The notes under the pieces were generated by a model that worked only from the letters and a program-made list of their open reading frames with translations, was not told the DNA's origin and did not search any database. 64,000 nucleotides of DNA, taken from positions 321,512-385,511 of the forward strand of contig NZ_KZ987724.1 in assembly GCF_003614185.1 (NCBI RefSeq), given 5' to 3'. A program made the translations under genes and the position numbers. Each line of letters begins with the position of its first letter. Position 1 is the first letter of the stretch. This stretch comes from Paenibacillus aceti. GTDB taxonomy: Bacteria; Bacillota; Bacilli; Paenibacillales; Paenibacillaceae. Shown here piece by piece: positions 1-9,771 of the stretch.

Positions 1-2
1 GA

Positions 3-86
3 GCAAGTCTCTATCTGTATAATACGGAGCAGGATATTGACCGTCTGGCGGAAGCTTTAGTCCAGACAAAGGAGTATTTTGGATAA
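3..86 (+). CDS. sufS: SufS cysteine desulfurase, C-terminal end (partial)
   Basis: Only the last 27 residues of a gene entering from the left are present. The tail includes the segment LYNTEQDIDRLAEAL, which fits the C-terminal helix of SufS-type PLP cysteine desulfurases. These enzymes take sulfur from cysteine and pass it as a persulfide to SufU. The TAA stop overlaps the ATG of sufU (TAATG), so the two genes are translationally coupled. The identification leans on this context, because the catalytic part lies outside the window. Confidence 0.8.
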   Translation, partial: ASLYLYNTEQDIDRLAEALVQTKEYFG

Positions 87-508
87 TGCAACTTGATGAT
101 TTATATCGCCGTGTAATTATGGATCACTATAAAAACCCGCGCAACCGCGGAAAATTCGATGACGATTCGTTAACCGTAGATTTGAATAACCCGACCTGTG
201 GGGATCGTATCTCGCTCCAGCTGAAGCTGGAGGATGGCGTGGTCAAAGATGCCCGCTTCAGCGGAGAGGGCTGCTCGATCAGCATGTCCTCGGCATCGAT
301 GATGACTGAGGCGGTGAAGGGCCGGACCTATGCGGAAGCGATGGAGCTGGCGAACCGTTTCTCTTGCCTGATGCAGGGGAAAGCTGTCGAATTTGATGAG
401 TATGAAGAGCTGGAAGCTCTGTCTGGTGTTAATAAATTCCCTGCCCGGATCAAGTGCGCGACATTGGCGTGGAACGCATTGAAAAAAGGGATTCATGAAG
501 AAGAGTAA
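86..508 (+). CDS. sufU: SufU iron-sulfur cluster assembly sulfurtransferase
   Basis: This 140-residue protein is the zinc-dependent sulfur-transfer partner of SufS in Gram-positive bacteria. It carries the expected cysteines: NPTCGD near residue 38, GEGCSISM near residue 60 and IKCATLAW near the C-terminus, with the aspartate of the CGD triad. Its length matches the family. It starts on the last bases of sufS and lies 46 bp before sufB, consistent with a sufCDSUB operon. It acts in the cytoplasm, passing sulfur to the SufBCD scaffold. Confidence 0.95.
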   Translation: MQLDDLYRRVIMDHYKNPRNRGKFDDDSLTVDLNNPTCGDRISLQLKLEDGVVKDARFSGEGCSISMSSASMMTEAVKGRTYAEAMELANRFSCLMQGKAVEFDEYEELEALSGVNKFPARIKCATLAWNALKKGIHEEE

Positions 509-554
509 ACCTGAGCTTATAAGCTTAATGAAAGTTTAAGGAGGTAATGCAGCC

Positions 555-1952
555 ATGGCCAAGAAAGCACCTGAAATGGAAGAGTATAAGTATGGCTTTC
601 GCGACGAGCATAAGTCAATTTTTCAATCGGGTAAAGGCTTGACTCGCGAGATTGTGACGGAAATTTCCCGAATGAAGAATGAACCGGAGTGGATGCTTAA
701 CTTCCGCCTGAAGTCGCTGGAGCAATTCGAGAAGATGCCGCTGCCGCGCTGGGGCGGAAATCTGGACGATCTTGACTTTAACGAAATTCAATACTATGTC
801 AAGCCATCTGAGAAGCAAGGCAAGACATGGGATGAAGTTCCTGATGAGATCAAAGAGACCTTTGATAAGCTTGGTATTCCGGAAGCGGAGCAGAAGTTCC
901 TGGCCGGGGTATCGGCTCAGTATGAATCCGAGGTAGTATATCACAGCATGCAGAAGGATCTGGAGGATCAAGGCGTTATCTTTATGGATACCGACTCTGC
1001 TCTTAGAGAGCATCCGGAGATCTTCCGTGAATATTTCGGTACGATCGTGCCTCCAGCGGACAATAAATTCGCCGCTTTGAACAGTGCGGTATGGTCTGGC
1101 GGCAGCTTCATTTATGTGCCGAAGGGCGTGAAGTGCGAGATTCCGCTGCAAGCCTACTTCCGTATTAACTCGGAGAATATGGGGCAGTTCGAACGGACGC
1201 TGATCATCGCTGATGAGGACAGCTTCGTACACTATGTAGAGGGCTGTACGGCTCCGATTTACAGCACGAACTCGCTGCACAGTGCTGTCGTGGAGATTAT
1301 CTGTAAGAAGAACGCTCGTGTTCGTTACACGACGATTCAGAACTGGGCGCCGAACATTTATAATCTCGTTACGAAGCGTGCTGTTGCCGAAGAGAATGCA
1401 ACGATGGAATGGGTTGATGGCAACATCGGCTCCAAGCTGACGATGAAATATCCAGCGGTCATCCTGAAGGGACGCGGCGCCAAAGGCAGCGTATTGTCCA
1501 TTGCTGTCGCCGGCAAAGGCCAGCTCCAGGATGCGGGCGCGAAGATGATCCACCTCGCACCGGATACGACTTCGACGATCATCTCGAAGTCGATCAGTAA
1601 GCATGGTGGTAAGGTAACATACCGCGGTCTTGCATCGTTCGGCCGTCAGGCTGAAGGCGCGAAGTCCAATATCAAGTGCGATACGCTGATTCTTGATAAT
1701 GAGTCGACTTCAGATACAATTCCATACAATGAGATCATGAATGATAACATTGTACTAGAGCATGAGGCGACGGTATCGAAGGTGTCGGAGGAGCAGCTCT
1801 TCTACTTGATGAGCCGTGGTCTGACCGAAGAGGAAGCGACGCAGATGATCATCATGGGCTTCATCGAGCCGTTCACGAAGGAACTGCCGATGGAGTACGC
1901 GGTTGAAATGAACAGATTGATAAAATTCGAAATGGAAGGGTCGATCGGTTAA
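555..1952 (+). CDS. sufB: SufB, Fe-S cluster assembly scaffold subunit
   Basis: This 465-residue protein is a full-length SufB, the scaffold subunit of the SufBCD complex. Recognisable segments include [54 protein letters not shown] and [20 protein letters not shown]. The strong AAGGAGGT site sits about ten bases before the ATG. It is the last gene of the suf operon, and a strong hairpin terminator follows directly. A 329-residue open frame on the opposite strand is a coding shadow and is not annotated. Confidence 0.97.
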   Translation: MAKKAPEMEEYKYGFRDEHKSIFQSGKGLTREIVTEISRMKNEPEWMLNFRLKSLEQFEKMPLPRWGGNLDDLDFNEIQYYVKPSEKQGKTWDEVPDEIKETFDKLGIPEAEQKFLAGVSAQYESEVVYHSMQKDLEDQGVIFMDTDSALREHPEIFREYFGTIVPPADNKFAALNSAVWSGGSFIYVPKGVKCEIPLQAYFRINSENMGQFERTLIIADEDSFVHYVEGCTAPIYSTNSLHSAVVEIICKKNARVRYTTIQNWAPNIYNLVTKRAVAEENATMEWVDGNIGSKLTMKYPAVILKGRGAKGSVLSIAVAGKGQLQDAGAKMIHLAPDTTSTIISKSISKHGGKVTYRGLASFGRQAEGAKSNIKCDTLILDNESTSDTIPYNEIMNDNIVLEHEATVSKVSEEQLFYLMSRGLTEEEATQMIIMGFIEPFTKELPMEYAVEMNRLIKFEMEGSIG

Positions 1953-1976
1953 GATCAGACCTTCACAGTGGAAAAA

Positions 1977-2026
1977 GGGCGATCCCCAAAGTCATGACTA
2001 TTGTGACTTGGGGCGCCCTTTTTTAT
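1977..2026 (+). terminator. Rho-independent terminator of the suf operon
   Basis: The hairpin pairs GGGCGATCCCCAAAGTCA with TGACTTGGGGCGCCC and is followed directly by a T-rich run. It lies 25 bp after the sufB stop codon. Confidence 0.9.
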
Positions 2027-2034
2027 TTTTCGAG

Positions 2035-2226
2035 GTTCTAACGAACCTACAGAGCGTTATTTGCTCCGAAACGGGGGCGTTTCGAATCTAACGAAACACC
2101 ATAGCGCTATTTGCGGTAAATGGTGGCTTCAAGCGGCAATTTAGGTGAAATAACGCTCCCCAGTTTCGTTACAGTTTTCACCTGCCGTTTTGGACGCGGA
2201 TAGCGATACCACGTTTCGTTAGAGCT
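2035..2226. repeat. Degenerate inverted-repeat island with TAACGAAAC / GTTTCGTTA words
   Basis: The words TAACGAA(A)C and GTTTCGTTA recur in opposite orientations. For example, TCTAACGAAACACCATAGCGCTA near 2090 is matched on the other strand by the block ending at 2226 that contains ATAGCGATACCACGTTTCGTTAGAG. No gene is seen. A related block lies at 47560-47680. Confidence 0.6.
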
Positions 2227-2254
2227 CACTGTACCGTTGGGGAGTTCGGCAAAG

Positions 2255-2432
2255 CCTGCAAAAATGCAGGAATTTCGCCTGTATCCCGCCTTTCGAGCGT
2301 AAATTCCTGCGAAAAGGCATCTTTTTTCGCTGAAGTGGCCTGATTTCAACGTATAAGGTGTAAATGCCTGCATATTTGCAGGCATTTCCTAAGAACAGCT
2401 AGTTTGGGACCCAAAAGCCTGCATATTTGCAG
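2255..2432. repeat. CTGCA-TGCAG palindrome cluster, copy 1
   Basis: Three palindromes lie in non-coding DNA: CCTGCAAAAATGCAGG (2255-2270), a perfect 11-bp-arm inverted repeat AAATGCCTGCA-TATT-TGCAGGCATTT (2362-2387), and CTGCATATTTGCAG (2419-2432). None has a following T-run, so they are not ordinary terminators. The same family recurs at 31558-31734. Confidence 0.75.
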
Positions 2433-2482
2433 TTATGGAGCTAGTGCGATGGAGTATGGAGTCACCCCACAATGGAAGCACG

Positions 2483-2905
2483 TTAATTCAGCACTTTTTT
2501 CAGAAAATATTGCTTCGCGCCGTCATAAGGGGAGTCGTCCAGGATTCCGAAGATGGTGAAGCCCTGCTTCTTATAGAATTCAGGAGCCTGGAAGCTGAAG
2601 GTCTCCAGCTGGATATAGCGGCAATGGTGCTGTCGGGCAATCTCCTCGGCCTTGGTCAGCAGCTCTGTGCCTTTGTTCTGGCCACGTAGCGACTCGTCAA
2701 CCCAGAGGAAATCAACATGCATCTGCTTCCAATAGATCGAGGCGGTAATGCCCGCCACTAGCTCATCCTGTTCATTCAGGAGTGTGATTTCAACGGTTCC
2801 GACATCATCAGTAAGATCTCCACTTGCTTGTGAAAGGTTAAATTCGACCAGCTTCTTACGTACCGCGCTATCCGTCTTATTAATCCATGATTTATTAAGT
2901 CTCAT
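2483..2905 (-). CDS. GNAT family N-acetyltransferase
   Basis: This 140-residue protein has the GNAT fold signature: a central strand VDFLWVDE followed by the acetyl-CoA loop RGQNKGTELL and a C-terminal FYKKQGFTIFG motif. The substrate cannot be told from sequence. The start is ATG at 2905, with an AGAGAG-type site before it. It is a single-gene unit on the opposite strand from suf, separated from it by repeat DNA. Confidence 0.85.
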   Translation of the reverse strand: MRLNKSWINKTDSAVRKKLVEFNLSQASGDLTDDVGTVEITLLNEQDELVAGITASIYWKQMHVDFLWVDESLRGQNKGTELLTKAEEIARQHHCRYIQLETFSFQAPEFYKKQGFTIFGILDDSPYDGAKQYFLKKVLN

Positions 2906-2988
2906 CGCTCTCTCCTATGTCTATTATTCATGTAAAGTTTGGCGGTGACGGTGGATGCTATCATCTATATCATGTCTATGACGTTATG

Positions 2989-4032
2989 CTACATATAAAC
3001 CTCCGTAATTGTAAGCTCCCGTTCTCTGGATAAGTCGATAAAGCGGGATTCTGTGCGAATCAGCGGACGGAAGAAATCAGAAGGATTGGTCATGACGATA
3101 TCTCCGACTTCACCAGAACTGAGCAAGACGCTCTTGCCGATGAAGTTCGGCAGCAGATGATTAATGAGCGCCTGTGTCGGCTCGGGGCATAATTTGCCAA
3201 AGCTCATGCTATTAAGCTCCTTAAGGACAGAGAACAGCTCCTGCTTCGATTGATAGATCCGGTTGGAGGTCATCGCCGTGTATACATCGGCTACAGCCGT
3301 TATTTTAGCATAAGGGTGAATCTCCTGTTCAGTCAACCTTTGCGGGTATCCACTTCCATCTTCGCGTTCATGATGCTGCAGAGCGATGAGTGCCGACAGC
3401 TCGTCCCCGGTGGAGTTCATAATGATCTCATATCCGTATTGAGTGTGCCGCTTAACCTCTTCAAATTCCTCGGGGGTCAATTTGCCGGGTTTGAACAGGA
3501 TGTTTTCTGGTACTTTACTTTTCCCGATATCAATTAAATAACCGGCTTTACCAACTTTGTAGGCTTCTTCCTTGGAATATCCAAGCCAGCAAGCGATATA
3601 ATAGGATAGCATTCCAACCTGTAAAGAGTGATTATATGTATAATTGTCATTGTTGCTCAGGAGCAGGAGTAATGCAACGACATCCTTCTGATCGTCAAGC
3701 TGCTCGACCATAGGTTCTAATAAACGGTCTACCTTAGAGTCATCGAAGTTTCCATTCGCGAGCGCTTCCAGAAATATGGCTTCAAATCCATCCACGGCTT
3801 CGTTAAATATGGGCTGTATCTTCTGAATGAACTGGGGAGGCGTGGAGGTGTCCGGAATGTCTTCATCCATACGAGGGACGATGTCAACATAGTCTATACC
3901 ATGCTGCATCAGCTTAACGATCGCATTGCTGGACAACTCTTTTTCTTTTTGCAGGACTAATACGCCAAAATGGTTGAATACGTCAGACTGGAGCAGGTCT
4001 CCAGGATTAATGTCCATAATATGTACTTTCAA
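2989..4032 (-). CDS. HD-GYP domain protein with a degenerate HD metal motif
   Basis: This 347-residue protein has an N-terminal domain (about 1-60) followed by an HD-GYP domain, the fold of cyclic-di-GMP phosphodiesterases. The GYP part is intact (HHEREDGSGYP). The diagnostic HDIGK is read here as LIDIGK: the codon for the metal-binding histidine is ATT (Ile). A paralogue of the same architecture at 6084 keeps HDIGK. Loss of this ligand would probably weaken or abolish catalysis, so a ligand-binding or regulatory role is possible. That consequence is inferred; the substitution is seen directly. Confidence 0.85.
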   Translation of the reverse strand: MKVHIMDINPGDLLQSDVFNHFGVLVLQKEKELSSNAIVKLMQHGIDYVDIVPRMDEDIPDTSTPPQFIQKIQPIFNEAVDGFEAIFLEALANGNFDDSKVDRLLEPMVEQLDDQKDVVALLLLLSNNDNYTYNHSLQVGMLSYYIACWLGYSKEEAYKVGKAGYLIDIGKSKVPENILFKPGKLTPEEFEEVKRHTQYGYEIIMNSTGDELSALIALQHHEREDGSGYPQRLTEQEIHPYAKITAVADVYTAMTSNRIYQSKQELFSVLKELNSMSFGKLCPEPTQALINHLLPNFIGKSVLLSSGEVGDIVMTNPSDFFRPLIRTESRFIDLSRERELTITEVYM

Positions 4033-4223
4033 GAAGATGACACCTCAATATTGGGCTTTTTGTTAATCATATCAGGTAATATATGGGTTGACAACGGTAT
4101 CATAGTTCTTAAATGCTATTTACTAGAAATTATCCAGGACTTTAGGGGTTAATATATAGCCCCATGGGCGTCATTTTGCAGTAAAATAGATCACAGAGTA
4201 GAATAAAGACCGATGCTCACGCA

Positions 4224-4472
4224 TCAGCCTCCGGAGACAGGGGGAATCAGAGCAATTTCATCCGTTTCGGCAATGAGGCAGTCGCTCGCTGCATATTCCT
4301 GATTGATAGCCACTAAGCATTCTGAGATCAGCGCAGCTGCTTCAGGATAAGACTCGCTGAGTAGTTGCTTCAGGCGGCCGGCGGTGAGTGGAGATTCACT
4401 ACAGTTGAAGGTTATCCGGGATGTCCCGAGACGGTCGGCTAGCCCGGCGAAGAGGGAAAGGGTTATTTTCAT
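4224..4472 (-). CDS. moaD: MoaD/ThiS-like sulfur-carrier protein
   Basis: This 82-residue ubiquitin-fold protein ends in VSGG, the Gly-Gly tail that is adenylated and thiocarboxylated in MoaD and ThiS carriers. The internal pattern (LFAGLADRLG near the start, DEIALIPPVSGG at the end) is closest to MoaD of molybdopterin synthase. No moaE, moeB or thiamine gene lies next to it, so the pathway is inferred from family resemblance only. Confidence 0.75.
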   Translation of the reverse strand: MKITLSLFAGLADRLGTSRITFNCSESPLTAGRLKQLLSESYPEAAALISECLVAINQEYAASDCLIAETDEIALIPPVSGG

Positions 4473-4612
4473 ATTTATACACCTCGGAATTTATGCTTAA
4501 ATCCCTATAATATATCATATATAAGAAGACAGTGGGCGTTTTCAAGGTATATAATTATATTTATCTTCATTTTTTGCAGGTTTGATGAATAAAAGACAAC
4601 AAGGAGGCATTC

Positions 4613-6064
4613 ATGTTGCCGGATACGGACGAAGAAACATTAACGATTATATATACGAATGATCTACACAGCCATTTCGGCGCCATGAGCAGAATAGCGG
4701 CCATGATCGATGACTTGCGGTCCGAGTCAAAGGGCGAAGCATTGCTCCTTGATATTGGGGATCATATGGATCGGGCTGCGCCGGAGACAGAGGGTACTAT
4801 GGGGCTGGCCAATGTCGATGTGCTTAACCTGACAGGCTACGATGCAATTACTATAGGAAATAATGAGGGCTTGACCTTCACCCCGGAGCAACTGGAGGCA
4901 ACCTATGCGAGTCTGAATTGTCCTGTTATTTGCAATAATATTCTGGATCAAAGAACAGGTCAGCCCCCATCCTGGATGAGAAAGCGACATATTATTCGCC
5001 GGGGCTCGTTCAGCATCGGATTAATCGGCGCTACGGCGGCTTTTTCTGATTTCTACAGTCTGTTGGGGCTGGATGCGCTTGACCCGCTGGAGACGATCCA
5101 ATATGATGTAGAACAACTGCGCCAAGAGGTGGATTTGATTGTGGTCATGTCTCATTTAGGCATTGTGCTCGACAAGCAGCTGGCGGAGAAGGTACCGGAT
5201 ATCGATCTGATCATCGGCGGGCATACGCATCATCTGCTGGAGGAGCCCTTGTTCGTCGGGAAGACGGCGCTTACGGCCGCCGGGAAATTCGGCAGATATC
5301 TGGGCAAAATAAAATACCGCAAGAATCCGACTAACGGTAGGATCGAGCTCTACGACGGGAAGGTGCTTCAGGTTGAGCCTGGAATCGAGAACGAAGTTGT
5401 GCTGCATTCCATTGACATGGATCGGGAAAAGGCTCAAAATCAGTTGAGCCGGACGGTTACGATAACGGAACGGGATTTACCGATCTCGTACCATAATGAA
5501 TCGCCATTCGGTAATTTGCTTGCCCAAGCGGTGAGGCGGTTCACGAATAGCGACTTGTCGATGGTGAACAGCGGACAACTGCTGAGCGGGCTTCCTTCTG
5601 GCGCAATTAGCGAAGGAATGCTGCACGAGCGTTGCCCATCACCGATCAACCCATGCACGATGCGCCTTAAGGGTGAGGATATTCTGTACACGCTGGAACA
5701 ATCGCTACTGCCGGAAATGATGGATAAGGAAATATTCGGCTACGGTTTTCGTGGCAAGGTACTGGGCGGAATTTGTGTCGATGGCCTGGAACTGGTTTAT
5801 AATCCGGATGCGGCGCCATATCAGCAGATTATTGAGGCACGTATAGCCGGGATCCCGCTGGAGCCTACAGTAACGTACACGGTTGGTACACTTGATATGT
5901 TCACTTTCGGAGTGGGCTATGAGCGGTTACAGTATGGGGATGATATGGAATTTATGCTTCCTCTATTTTTACGTGATTTGCTCAGATTGGAATTACAGAC
6001 GACAGAGGCCGTAGATAGCTGCTTCCTCAACAGGTGGAAGATATCTAGACCAAGCGACTTATAA
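4613..6064 (+). CDS. yunD: YunD-like metallophosphatase / 5'-nucleotidase family protein
   Basis: This 483-residue protein has the calcineurin-like metallophosphoesterase domain followed by a 5'-nucleotidase C-terminal domain. Metal motifs are TNDLHSHFG (D17, H19), DIGDH (D50), GNNEG, MSHLG and GGHTHH. There is no signal peptide, unlike secreted UshA enzymes, which fits cytoplasmic B. subtilis YunD. The AAGGAGG site lies just before the ATG. The HD-GYP gene follows 19 bp downstream and may be co-transcribed. The substrate is likely a nucleotide but is not defined. Confidence 0.85.
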   Translation: MLPDTDEETLTIIYTNDLHSHFGAMSRIAAMIDDLRSESKGEALLLDIGDHMDRAAPETEGTMGLANVDVLNLTGYDAITIGNNEGLTFTPEQLEATYASLNCPVICNNILDQRTGQPPSWMRKRHIIRRGSFSIGLIGATAAFSDFYSLLGLDALDPLETIQYDVEQLRQEVDLIVVMSHLGIVLDKQLAEKVPDIDLIIGGHTHHLLEEPLFVGKTALTAAGKFGRYLGKIKYRKNPTNGRIELYDGKVLQVEPGIENEVVLHSIDMDREKAQNQLSRTVTITERDLPISYHNESPFGNLLAQAVRRFTNSDLSMVNSGQLLSGLPSGAISEGMLHERCPSPINPCTMRLKGEDILYTLEQSLLPEMMDKEIFGYGFRGKVLGGICVDGLELVYNPDAAPYQQIIEARIAGIPLEPTVTYTVGTLDMFTFGVGYERLQYGDDMEFMLPLFLRDLLRLELQTTEAVDSCFLNRWKISRPSDL

Positions 6065-6083
6065 ACGAGACGGAAGTGGTTTA

Positions 6084-7181
6084 GTGCGTTTAATAGCCAT
6101 AGATTCCTTGCAGCCAGGAATGAAGCTGGGAAAGAAAATCTACAATGAGGATGGCATCGTCCTCTTATCGGAAAATGCGGAAATAAATGAAGCTATCATT
6201 CGTCGCTTGCGTTATCACGGCCTCGATTATATTTACATTGCTGATCATCGTACAGACGATATCCAGGTCAGCGAAATGATCGAAGAATCCACGCGTCGCC
6301 GCGCGCTGAATGAGATCAGGGTGAACTTCAAGAAGCTGATGGAGCCGGCGATGAAAGGAATGGTCTATCCCTATCTGGGCAAGACCTTCTCAGGTCTGGT
6401 CGAATCGATTATAGATGATCTTAGCTCAAGGGAAGACGCGATGATTATGATGATGAATATCGATAGTATGGATCATTATCTGTATCGCCATTCCTTGAAT
6501 GTATGTATATATACTTTATTGCTGGGCCAGGTTTATGGCTATAGTAAAGAGGATTTGACTGTACTCGGCCTCGGAGCGATGCTGCATGATATCGGTAAGA
6601 CGAAGGTGTCGAAGGAAATCCTGAATAAGCCCGCGCAGTTAACGGAAGAAGAGTTCGCACAGATGAAGCAGCATACAGAGATCGGGTTTAAATTGTTAAA
6701 AGATGAACCGGGGATTCCCCTCAAGGCGGCTCATTGCGCCTTCCAGCATCATGAGCGGATTAATGGGAGCGGCTATCCGCGGGGACTCAAGGGCGACGAG
6801 ATCCATGAATTCGCCCGCTGGGTTGCGATCACCGATGCATTCGACGCGATGACGACTCACCGGGTATATCGCCCGGCGATGCTGCCCCATCAGGCGTTGG
6901 AGGTACTGTATACGGGCTGCGGGGAATGGTATGAGAAGTCGAAGCTGGAGCTGTTCAGAGATCACGTTGCCATTTACCCAATAGGGATGACTGTTGATTT
7001 GAGCACTGGCGAGCGAGGTGTAGTCGCCAAGATTCACAAGGCAATTCCACATCGGCCGATTATCCGGGTACTGACTAATTGTGACGGGGAAGACTTGAAG
7101 GCCCCATTTGAAATCGATTTATCGAGCCATCTCTCGGTTGTGATTACCGGAGTAGATGGTGCCAAGGAAGCTATAAAATAA
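6084..7181 (+). CDS. HD-GYP domain protein, probable c-di-GMP phosphodiesterase
   Basis: This 365-residue protein starts at GTG. An N-terminal domain (1-60) precedes a complete HD-GYP domain with HSLNV, LHDIGKTKV and HHERINGSGYP, so all metal and signature residues are present. The expected role is hydrolysis of cyclic-di-GMP, lowering its level in the cytoplasm. It is a paralogue of the degenerate protein encoded at 2989-4032. It lies between yunD and the YfkAB gene, with gaps of about 20 bp, suggesting one transcript. Confidence 0.9.
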   Translation: MRLIAIDSLQPGMKLGKKIYNEDGIVLLSENAEINEAIIRRLRYHGLDYIYIADHRTDDIQVSEMIEESTRRRALNEIRVNFKKLMEPAMKGMVYPYLGKTFSGLVESIIDDLSSREDAMIMMMNIDSMDHYLYRHSLNVCIYTLLLGQVYGYSKEDLTVLGLGAMLHDIGKTKVSKEILNKPAQLTEEEFAQMKQHTEIGFKLLKDEPGIPLKAAHCAFQHHERINGSGYPRGLKGDEIHEFARWVAITDAFDAMTTHRVYRPAMLPHQALEVLYTGCGEWYEKSKLELFRDHVAIYPIGMTVDLSTGERGVVAKIHKAIPHRPIIRVLTNCDGEDLKAPFEIDLSSHLSVVITGVDGAKEAIK

Positions 7182-7197
7182 ATAAGGTGAGTATAAA

Positions 7198-8334
7198 ATG
7201 AAAATAATGAGTACGAGCAATGAAGATATAAGGCTGATTAGCCCGAGCTATGATCCATGGGATCCGATTGTGTCGCTGAGAGAGCATGGGCGCCATGTAT
7301 TGACTAGTGTAGAGATGACGGTAACTAATCTGTGCAATATGCGCTGCGAGCATTGTGCCGTAGGTGATAGTCTGGTTATGAAGGAGCCGGAGCATATTCC
7401 GCTGGTGACGATGCTTAGGGCGTTGGACGAGGTCGAGCATTTGCAGACGATCAGCATCACGGGCGGTGAGCCTACGTTCAGAAAGCAGACTGTTGACGAA
7501 CTGATCGTTCCATTACTGAAATATGCCAAATCCCGGGGAATTCGTTCCCAGATTAACTCGAACTTAACGTTGGATTATGAGCGCTATGAGAAATTGCTGC
7601 CTTATCTTGATGTTATGCATATTTCCTTCAATTACACGAGCGAGCGCGATTTCCATGAGGTAGGCTTCGCGCGCAGTGGACATCCTGTGAAGGCTGAGGT
7701 CGCCTATCGCATGTATGACAAGATGGTGGAGAATACCCGGCGCTTGAGTGATGCAGGTATGTTCATCTCTGCGGAATCCATGATCAATTACCGGACTCAT
7801 GAGAAGCTGCCAGAGATTCACCGCCTGATTCGGGAAATGGGCTGTAAACGGCATGAGGTTCATCCGATGTATGCGGCTGATTTTGCGGAGGGACTGCCGA
7901 TGCTGTCACTGGATCAAATCCGCGAGTCGATTCATTCCTTGCTGGATGTCCGTGATCCTGAGCTGTGGATGCTGTTCGGAACTCTTCCTTTCTTTGCATG
8001 TAATCCAAATGGAGAGGATGCAGCGCTGCTGCGCCGTCTGCGTCAGGAACCGAATGTGACGGTACGGAATGATCCGGATGGACGCAATCGGGTGAATGTG
8101 AACATGTTCACCGGGGATGTGTTCGTAACTGACTTTGCAGCCATCCCGGCCTTCGGTAATATTGGTGACGCGCGTCTGGATCATATTTTTGAGAAATGGC
8201 TGACCGAGCATCCGCTGAATCAGAAGGTTAATTGCTATTGTCCAGCCGCGAATTGCTGTGGACCTAATCTGCTGGTTGCCGATATGTATTACAAGGATAT
8301 TGATTTCAAACTACGCAAGGCGAATGAGTTATAA
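7198..8334 (+). CDS. yfkAB: YfkAB radical SAM protein
   Basis: This 378-residue protein has the radical SAM CxxxCxxC motif at C46, C50 and C53 (CNMRCEHC), which binds the [4Fe-4S] cluster and SAM. Near the C-terminus it has CYCPAANCC, the CxCxxxxC motif that defines the YfkAB group and probably binds another cluster. The length matches the B. subtilis protein. The reaction is not known. The AAGGTGAG site lies before the ATG. Confidence 0.92.
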   Translation: MKIMSTSNEDIRLISPSYDPWDPIVSLREHGRHVLTSVEMTVTNLCNMRCEHCAVGDSLVMKEPEHIPLVTMLRALDEVEHLQTISITGGEPTFRKQTVDELIVPLLKYAKSRGIRSQINSNLTLDYERYEKLLPYLDVMHISFNYTSERDFHEVGFARSGHPVKAEVAYRMYDKMVENTRRLSDAGMFISAESMINYRTHEKLPEIHRLIREMGCKRHEVHPMYAADFAEGLPMLSLDQIRESIHSLLDVRDPELWMLFGTLPFFACNPNGEDAALLRRLRQEPNVTVRNDPDGRNRVNVNMFTGDVFVTDFAAIPAFGNIGDARLDHIFEKWLTEHPLNQKVNCYCPAANCCGPNLLVADMYYKDIDFKLRKANEL

Positions 8335-8383
8335 TATAAACATATGACATTCTACGTTACTACACAGAAAAGAGGCGTTCATC

Positions 8384-9736
8384 TTGCACACCGATTTTGA
8401 AGTTGGCAAGATTATTCTAAATTTACTCATTGTATTAGTCCTGGTGTTCTTTAACGGGTTCTTCGTGGCTGCAGAGTTCTCGCTCGTTAAGGTGCGCCAA
8501 TCGCGGCTGACCCAGCTTGCCAGCGAGGGAAATCGAAGGGCTTCCTATGCGCTTCGTGTTAATCGGAAGTTGGATGCATACCTGTCCGCTACGCAACTCG
8601 GGATTACACTTGCTTCTCTGGGCTTGGGCTGGGTTGGTGAGCCGGCTGTATCCGAGCTGATCGTCATGCCTATTATGTATAAGCTCGGAGTTACGGATCC
8701 TACGCTGATTTCCACGATTTCCGTAGCTGTAGGCTTTGCGATTATTACATTCCTGCATATCGTGGTCGGGGAACTCGCCCCGAAGTCACTGGCGATCCAG
8801 AAGACGGAAGAGGCCTCTCTATGGCTATCGGCACCGCTGCTGTTCTTCTACAAGCTGTTCCTGCCGGTCATTTGGCTGCTTAATGCGTCTGCGAACGGAT
8901 TGCTGCGTTTAATCGGCATCGAGCCGGCCAATGAGAGCGAGGCAGCGCACTCTGAGGAAGAGATCCGGATCTTGATGAATCAGAGCGCGAAGAGCGGCGT
9001 GATCGATAAAGATGAAATGAAGCTGATGGACAATATTTTTGATTTCTCGGATATGCTTGCCCGCGAGGTTATGCTGCCACGGACGGATATGGATTGCTTG
9101 TACACCAATTTGTCCTGGGAAGAGAACATGAAGATTATCAATGAGACGAAGCATTCACGCTATCCGGTTGCGGTCGAGGATAAAGACCAGATTATCGGAT
9201 TCGTACACATTACGGATCTATTGTTACCTGAACCGGACGGGCCAACGGAGCTGCCCGATATGGTGCGGCCGATCTTGAATGTGCCGGAATCGATGGAGGT
9301 TAGCCATGTTCTGCGGCTAATGCAGAAGCGCCATTCCCAGCTTGCTATTGTCGTGGACGAATATGGCGGGACCGCTGGTCTATTGACGGTGGAGGAAATT
9401 CTGGAAGAGATCGTCGGTGATCTTCATGATGAGTTCGAGGACGAGCGTCCGGAAATTGAGAAGCTGAATGAGGGCGTATATTCCGTCGATGGTCGTCTGC
9501 TGATTGAGGAAGTCAATGATCTGATCGGCAGCGATCTCGAAGACGATGAGGTCGATTCCATCGGCGGCTGGTTGTTCAAGGAGTTGGAAGGAATCCCGGC
9601 CAAAGGGAAGAAGAAGCAGGAGGATAATATTATTTTCGAGGTAGCGGAAGCGAGTCGGCTGCGGATTACCCGGGTCAAGATCATTAAATTACAGGAGCCG
9701 GAAACGTCGGATGATCCATGTGACGATGATGATTAA
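8384..9736 (+). CDS. CorC/HlyC-type membrane protein (DUF21-CBS-CorC_HlyC)
   Basis: This 450-residue protein has an N-terminal DUF21 membrane domain of about four segments (residues 5-190), then paired CBS domains (about 205-340) and a C-terminal CorC_HlyC domain (about 355-440). The family is linked to magnesium or cobalt export and is often mis-named hemolysin. It starts at TTG with AGAGGCG upstream. The tail is very acidic (DDPCDDDD). A strong terminator follows. Confidence 0.9.
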   Translation: MHTDFEVGKIILNLLIVLVLVFFNGFFVAAEFSLVKVRQSRLTQLASEGNRRASYALRVNRKLDAYLSATQLGITLASLGLGWVGEPAVSELIVMPIMYKLGVTDPTLISTISVAVGFAIITFLHIVVGELAPKSLAIQKTEEASLWLSAPLLFFYKLFLPVIWLLNASANGLLRLIGIEPANESEAAHSEEEIRILMNQSAKSGVIDKDEMKLMDNIFDFSDMLAREVMLPRTDMDCLYTNLSWEENMKIINETKHSRYPVAVEDKDQIIGFVHITDLLLPEPDGPTELPDMVRPILNVPESMEVSHVLRLMQKRHSQLAIVVDEYGGTAGLLTVEEILEEIVGDLHDEFEDERPEIEKLNEGVYSVDGRLLIEEVNDLIGSDLEDDEVDSIGGWLFKELEGIPAKGKKKQEDNIIFEVAEASRLRITRVKIIKLQEPETSDDPCDDDD

Positions 9737-9771
9737 ATAAATATAGAGCATTCGCTGCTGTAGAAGGTAAG

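Noticed and set aside
615-1604. Long minus-strand open frame (329 codons) inside sufB
   Set aside because: It lies wholly antisense to a clearly conserved gene, has no ribosome site and no recognisable protein pattern. It is a coding shadow.
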